Source: Propionibacteriaceae bacterium
GTDB lineage: Bacteria; Actinomycetota; Actinomycetes; Propionibacteriales; Propionibacteriaceae
Assembly: GCA_030528545.1 (NCBI GenBank)
Contig: JAUMYR010000101.1
Span: forward strand, 2,541 to 10,077
Direction of reading: 5' to 3'
DNA: 7,537 nucleotides
In this document: piece by piece, positions 5,959 through 7,537 of the stretch
Numbering within the stretch: position 1 is the stretch's first letter
Layout of the letters: each line of letters starts with the position of its first letter
The notes under the pieces: model-generated
Told to the model about the DNA's origin: nothing
Databases searched by the model: none
The model's input: the letters and a program-made list of their open reading frames with translations, nothing else
Made by a program: the position numbers and the translations under genes

Positions 5959-6588
5959 TCAGGGCTGGCCTGGATCGGTGGGTGCTCGTCCCGAAGCGCT
6001 CGCGATGAGGATGAACCAGCCCAGTAATGTGAACGCAGCCACGACACGTAGTCCTGCGGGCAGCATCCACGGGAAGCTCGCGACGATCTGAATGCCTGCG
6101 ACGATGATGGACGCGACCGTGAACCATGCGCCGGTGGCGGCACCCAGTTCCAGCATCAAGGCAAGCGCCGCCACGGCGAACAGGATGCTCGCGGCGTGCG
6201 ATGCCCCGTAGCTCATCGCGATTATCGACGCTGCCGTCGCGTCGTCTAGGTCCAGGCCCGGGATCGGGTAGGCCAGCCTGCCTTCGGCAATGACCATGAA
6301 CAGTTCGACGACTACGGCGAGCCCAAGCGCTGAGAATCCAAGGGCACGGCGTGCGCTCACAGGCGCCGAACCGTGCCAAGAGACGAGGGCTGCGGCCAGG
6401 GTGAGCGCCGCGAAGAGGCGGAACTCATTGCTCACCTGGATGAGCACGCGGTGCTGTTCCACCCACATCACGGCCCCTGATGTTTCGAAGTCGGTCGGGA
6501 TGAGAGCGGTCACGAACCGCGCGGCGAAGAGCAGCACGGCCGCGGCGATCATCAGACGATGCCACGTGCTGGTGCTGATTGTGCTCAT
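5959..6588 (-). CDS. Multi-pass integral membrane protein of unknown function
   Basis: A 209-residue protein with six or seven hydrophobic segments, near residues 12-30, 57-70, 81-100, 119-127/131-147, 154-172 and 178-197. A possible loop with WVEQHRVLIQVSNEFR sits between the first two. There is no signal peptide apart from the first helix, no enzyme motif and no Walker motif. Topology and size resemble small uncharacterised membrane families such as DUF4386, but I cannot assign it. The ATG at 6588 has AGGGGA five bases upstream. It overlaps the TGA of an upstream minus-strand frame as ATGA, which may be coupling or chance. It is transcribed toward erm but is separated from it by a strong hairpin and about 400 bases. 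A transport or resistance role would be speculation. Coding character is good. Confidence 0.8.
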   Translation of the reverse strand: MSTISTSTWHRLMIAAAVLLFAARFVTALIPTDFETSGAVMWVEQHRVLIQVSNEFRLFAALTLAAALVSWHGSAPVSARRALGFSALGLAVVVELFMVIAEGRLAYPIPGLDLDDATAASIIAMSYGASHAASILFAVAALALMLELGAATGAWFTVASIIVAGIQIVASFPWMLPAGLRVVAAFTLLGWFILIASASGRAPTDPGQP

Positions 6589-7084
6589 GCGTGTCCCCTG
6601 ATCGCCTCCACGGCCCAACGGGCCTTGCTCATCCTTGCCCCCGCCGAGGTCATTACCAGGCTCGTCCGGTCTACGAGCGGTTGTGCCGTTCGCCCAGGCG
6701 CGGCGGCGGTACCCAGCAGGACCGGTGACGGCGTAGGCATAACCGGACTTCGAAGGGCTGCCTCGGGCACCAGCTCGAATCCGAGGCCGGTCCAATCGCG
6801 GCAGAAAATGATCAGGCTCGGCGCGGGTCGTCGCCGACGACGTTGAGTCTTTTCGAGGCTGCTGCCCTCCACGAGTGACAGCCGTAGCAGGCGGTTCGCA
6901 AACCCTTGGGAGGCGTCCTGGTTCGGCTGATGTGCTCGGTCCGGGCGTCCAGAAGGAACCCGCGATGACACAGTTCCTAGGCTGGCTGCCTCGCCGCGAA
7001 GGACCCGGGGGACTCAACACTGGCCGCGACGGCCCCGGAACGGCGGACAGCCTCCCCAATCTAGGGGTTCGGAGTCCAGGAGAC
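6589..7084. other. Region without a supported gene, possibly including decayed dprA sequence
   Basis: No convincing gene is visible in these 496 bases. Long frames exist on both strands because stop codons are rare at this GC content, but none resembles a known family. On the plus strand, weak traces of dprA may begin near 6860: AVAGGSQTLG resembles ALAAGGQTIAV, and GGLNTGRDG near 7010-7036 resembles the SGARNTATWAG region. If real, these would extend the dprA remnant leftward with internal deletions. I treat this as suggestive only. Confidence 0.4.
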
Positions 7085-7378
7085 GGACCGCGAGGCGACG
7101 CTAGTGTCGTCCGCTGTGGGCGCGAGCTTCCGGCCGGAGCCCCTTGGGAGGGGAAGCGGTTGGCGGCGGGCGGGTAAGAACGCCCATCGGATGGGTCCTC
7201 GCTTAGCGAAGTCACGCTCAGGGAGTCCCTGCCCGGCCGTGGAACCCGGAGCGGGGTAGGCCATCTTGGGTCTCGGCTAGACCCCGGCCCGTCTCGCGGC
7301 CTCCGCGGAGCCCGAGCGAAGGGGCCGGTGAACGCCACCGCGGACGGGCGCTGGCGTCTACTGCTGATCGCTGGCTAG
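7085..7378 (+). pseudogene. dprA: dprA 3' remnant (second, decayed copy)
   Basis: A diverged copy of the dprA C-terminal quarter in a single frame. Its first part, RGDASVV...WEGKRLAAGG, aligns with DGEATLV...LGKGPRLPVGG of the intact gene. A TAA (7175-7177) then stands where the intact gene has a Glu codon. Beyond it ERPSDGSSLSEVTLRESLPG matches ERPLDGLSPSELTVRESLPG, and ATADGRWRLLLIAG-stop matches STEDGRWRLLRPAG-stop. The Rossmann core that binds DNA is missing, so this cannot make DprA. The middle of the winged-helix part (GHLGSRLDPGPSRGLRG) is strongly altered. The copy leads into the tRNA-Leu gene, probably the ancestral neighbour of dprA. This suggests it is the original 3' end left behind after an insertion. 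The homology is clear; the history is inferred. Confidence 0.85.
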
Positions 7379-7458
7379 AGCCCGACTTCGCTTTCCCGGC
7401 GGAGCCTGCTATTGTTCGTAGTCGTTCTGAGGCGACTCAGACGGCACCAGTCCGGGTG
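7085..7458 (+). repeat. Right copy of the dprA-3'/tRNA-5' direct repeat
   Basis: Partner of the repeat at 3588-3972. It comprises the dprA remnant, the spacer (7379-7449) and the first nine bases of tRNA-Leu. The spacer is about as conserved as the coding part: CTTCG-TTTCCCGGCGGA and CGACTCAGA are shared. The two copies are 3.49 kb apart measured at the tRNA start. Recombination between them would delete the erm segment. Confidence 0.85.
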
Positions 7459-7534
7459 GCGGAATAGGTAGACGCGCTAGCTTGAGGTGCTAGTGCCCGT
7501 ATAGGGCATGGAGGTTCAAGTCCTCTCTCGGACA
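7450..7534 (+). tRNA. tRNA-Leu (anticodon GAG)
   Basis: A complete class II cloverleaf of 85 bases. The acceptor stem is GTCCGGG with CTCGGAC (one G-T pair) and discriminator A at 7534. The D arm GCG...CGC contains the A-box-like GGCGGAATAGGTAGACGC. The anticodon stem is CTAGC/GCTAG with loop TTGAGGT, so the anticodon is GAG, reading CUC and CUU leucine codons. The long variable arm TGCCC-GTATA-GGGCA is diagnostic of Leu/Ser/Tyr tRNAs. The T arm is GGAGG-TTCAAGT-CCTCT. CCA is not encoded (CGC follows). Its first nine bases also occur at 3964-3972, at the left edge of the inserted segment. Confidence 0.96.
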
Positions 7535-7537
7535 CGC

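Larger units (their letters stand above)
3973..7084. other. Putative inserted resistance segment between two dprA-3' copies
   Basis: About 3.1 kb, with all recognisable coding capacity on the minus strand, against the direction of the dprA operon. In leftward transcription order it holds a membrane protein, an erm gene with an attenuator-type leader, and the 3' half of an AraC-type regulator gene. The left boundary at 3973 is sharp. The right boundary is gradual, because weak resemblance to dprA may reach left of 7085 to roughly 6860. I found no integrase, transposase, relaxase or terminal inverted repeat, so this is not a self-mobile element as seen. It could be the remnant of one, or DNA brought in by homologous recombination. 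Insertion is an inference from the flanking repeats and the truncated regulator. Confidence 0.55.

Noticed and set aside
3973..7084. Composite transposon or insertion-sequence element
   Set aside because: No transposase gene, terminal inverted repeats or short target duplication were found; the flanks are homologous dprA/tRNA sequence instead.
5959..7338. A 459-residue minus-strand protein
   Set aside because: Only the last 209 residues are protein-like. The upstream part is Pro/Arg-rich and runs antisense through the dprA remnant.

Overview
The window looks like a high-GC Gram-positive (actinobacterial) chromosome. The evidence is the very GC-rich codon use, a TadE-like pseudopilin of the actinobacterial type, the yraN-comM-dprA order, a tRNA gene without encoded CCA, and an Erm methyltransferase that reads as a relative of the actinobacterial Erm(X) group. 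Propionibacteriaceae or a nearby family would fit, but the sequence alone does not settle the genus.

Layout. Positions 7-354 (minus) hold a TadE-like pilus assembly protein. A long divergent intergenic region follows (355-843); it contains two perfect DnaA-box sequences just ahead of a rightward operon of three DNA-processing genes. These are yraN (844-1221), comM/yifB (1218-2738) and dprA (2757-3893). The first two overlap by 4 bp and dprA follows after 18 bp, so they are probably one transcript. ComM and DprA act on incoming single-stranded DNA in natural transformation, and the neighbouring Tad-type pseudopilin gene is compatible with surface pili.

From about 3973 to about 7084 lies a leftward-coding segment that looks acquired. 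It contains the C-terminal DNA-binding half of a decayed AraC-family regulator (4150-4494), an erm-type 23S rRNA methyltransferase gene (4557-5408), and a short leader peptide (5478-5522) with an Arg-Leu-Arg motif and overlapping RNA hairpins, as in drug-inducible erm attenuators. It also holds a strong hairpin (5879-5913) and a multi-pass membrane protein (5959-6588).

The most notable structure is that this segment is bracketed by a diverged direct repeat. The last ~100 codons of dprA, the spacer after it and the first nine bases of a tRNA-Leu occur at 3588-3972 and again at 7085-7458. In the right copy the dprA part is a pseudogene with one in-frame TAA and no start region, and it runs into the intact tRNA-Leu(GAG) at 7450-7534. 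The simplest reading is an ancestral dprA-tRNA-Leu junction split by a ~3.5 kb resistance insertion that duplicated the junction, for example by single-crossover integration of DNA from a related species. The organism's own transformation locus would then be the entry point for a macrolide-resistance gene.
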